A stretch of 5,690 bases of DNA from Eubacteriales Family XIII. Incertae Sedis bacterium (GTDB taxonomy: Bacteria; Bacillota; Clostridia; Peptostreptococcales; Anaerovoracaceae), in assembly GCA_031283865.1 (NCBI GenBank), contig JAITAX010000198.1, positions 1 to 5,690 on the forward strand. Reading direction: 5' to 3'. Each line of letters starts with the position of its first letter. Position 1 is the first letter of the stretch. A program made the position numbers and the translations under genes. Shown here piece by piece: positions 5,677 to 5,690 of this stretch. The notes under the pieces are model-generated. The model was not told the origin of the DNA. It worked only from the letters and a program-made list of their open reading frames with translations, and searched no databases.

Positions 5677-5690
5677 ATGGCGCTTACAAT
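5677..5690 (+). CDS. Start of an unidentified gene, cut by the window edge
   Basis: Only Met-Ala-Leu-Thr and two further bases are visible. The call rests on the upstream context: a good promoter at 5540-5568, a ~100-base leader and a consensus AGGAGG. It has its own promoter, so it is probably independent of the amidase gene. The product cannot be guessed from four residues. Confidence 0.6.

Overview
The window looks like a chromosomal segment of a fairly GC-rich, spore-lineage-type Gram-positive bacterium (Bacillota, probably a Clostridia-like lineage). The best evidence is the last full gene. It is a secreted N-acetylmuramoyl-L-alanine amidase carrying a copper amine oxidase-like N-terminal domain, an architecture typical of Clostridia and Paenibacillaceae. 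Purine-rich Shine-Dalgarno sites (AGGGAG, AGGAGG, GGGGGA) and a TTGACT-17-TAATAT promoter agree with this. The species cannot be named from the sequence.

Layout. (1) Bases 1-550, plus strand: the 3' part of a Sel1-repeat protein whose start lies outside the window. (2) Bases 543-2645, plus strand, overlapping the previous gene by 8 bases: a 700-residue protein joining an HExxH zinc-peptidase-like domain to a C-terminal von Willebrand A domain with a complete MIDAS. It resembles CobT-like partners of MoxR/CobS-type AAA+ ATPases. (3) An 81-base convergent gap with no convincing terminator. (4) Bases 2727-3563, minus strand: a MinD/ParA-like P-loop protein whose Walker A region lacks both expected lysines. 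(5) A 242-base divergent intergenic region (3564-3805). It has AT-rich edges holding promoter-like elements and a GC-rich centre with a perfect 20-base palindrome. (6) Bases 3806-5515, plus strand: the secreted amidase, whose first codons contain a 13-base-pair inverted repeat with a competing inner stem. (7) Bases 5516-5676: a promoter and a roughly 100-base leader, ending in a strong ribosome binding site for a gene that begins at 5677 and runs off the edge.

How the parts relate. The Sel1 gene and the vWA/metallopeptidase gene are translationally overlapped and are probably one functional unit. In related systems the vWA partner works with a MoxR/CobS-like ATPase, which I would expect further upstream, outside the window. 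The ParA-like gene and the amidase are divergently transcribed from a shared region. The amidase acts on cell-wall peptidoglycan outside the membrane; the role of the ParA-like protein is unknown. The most interesting items are the zincin-vWA/Sel1 pair, the lysine-less ParA-like protein, and the alternative-hairpin element at the amidase start.
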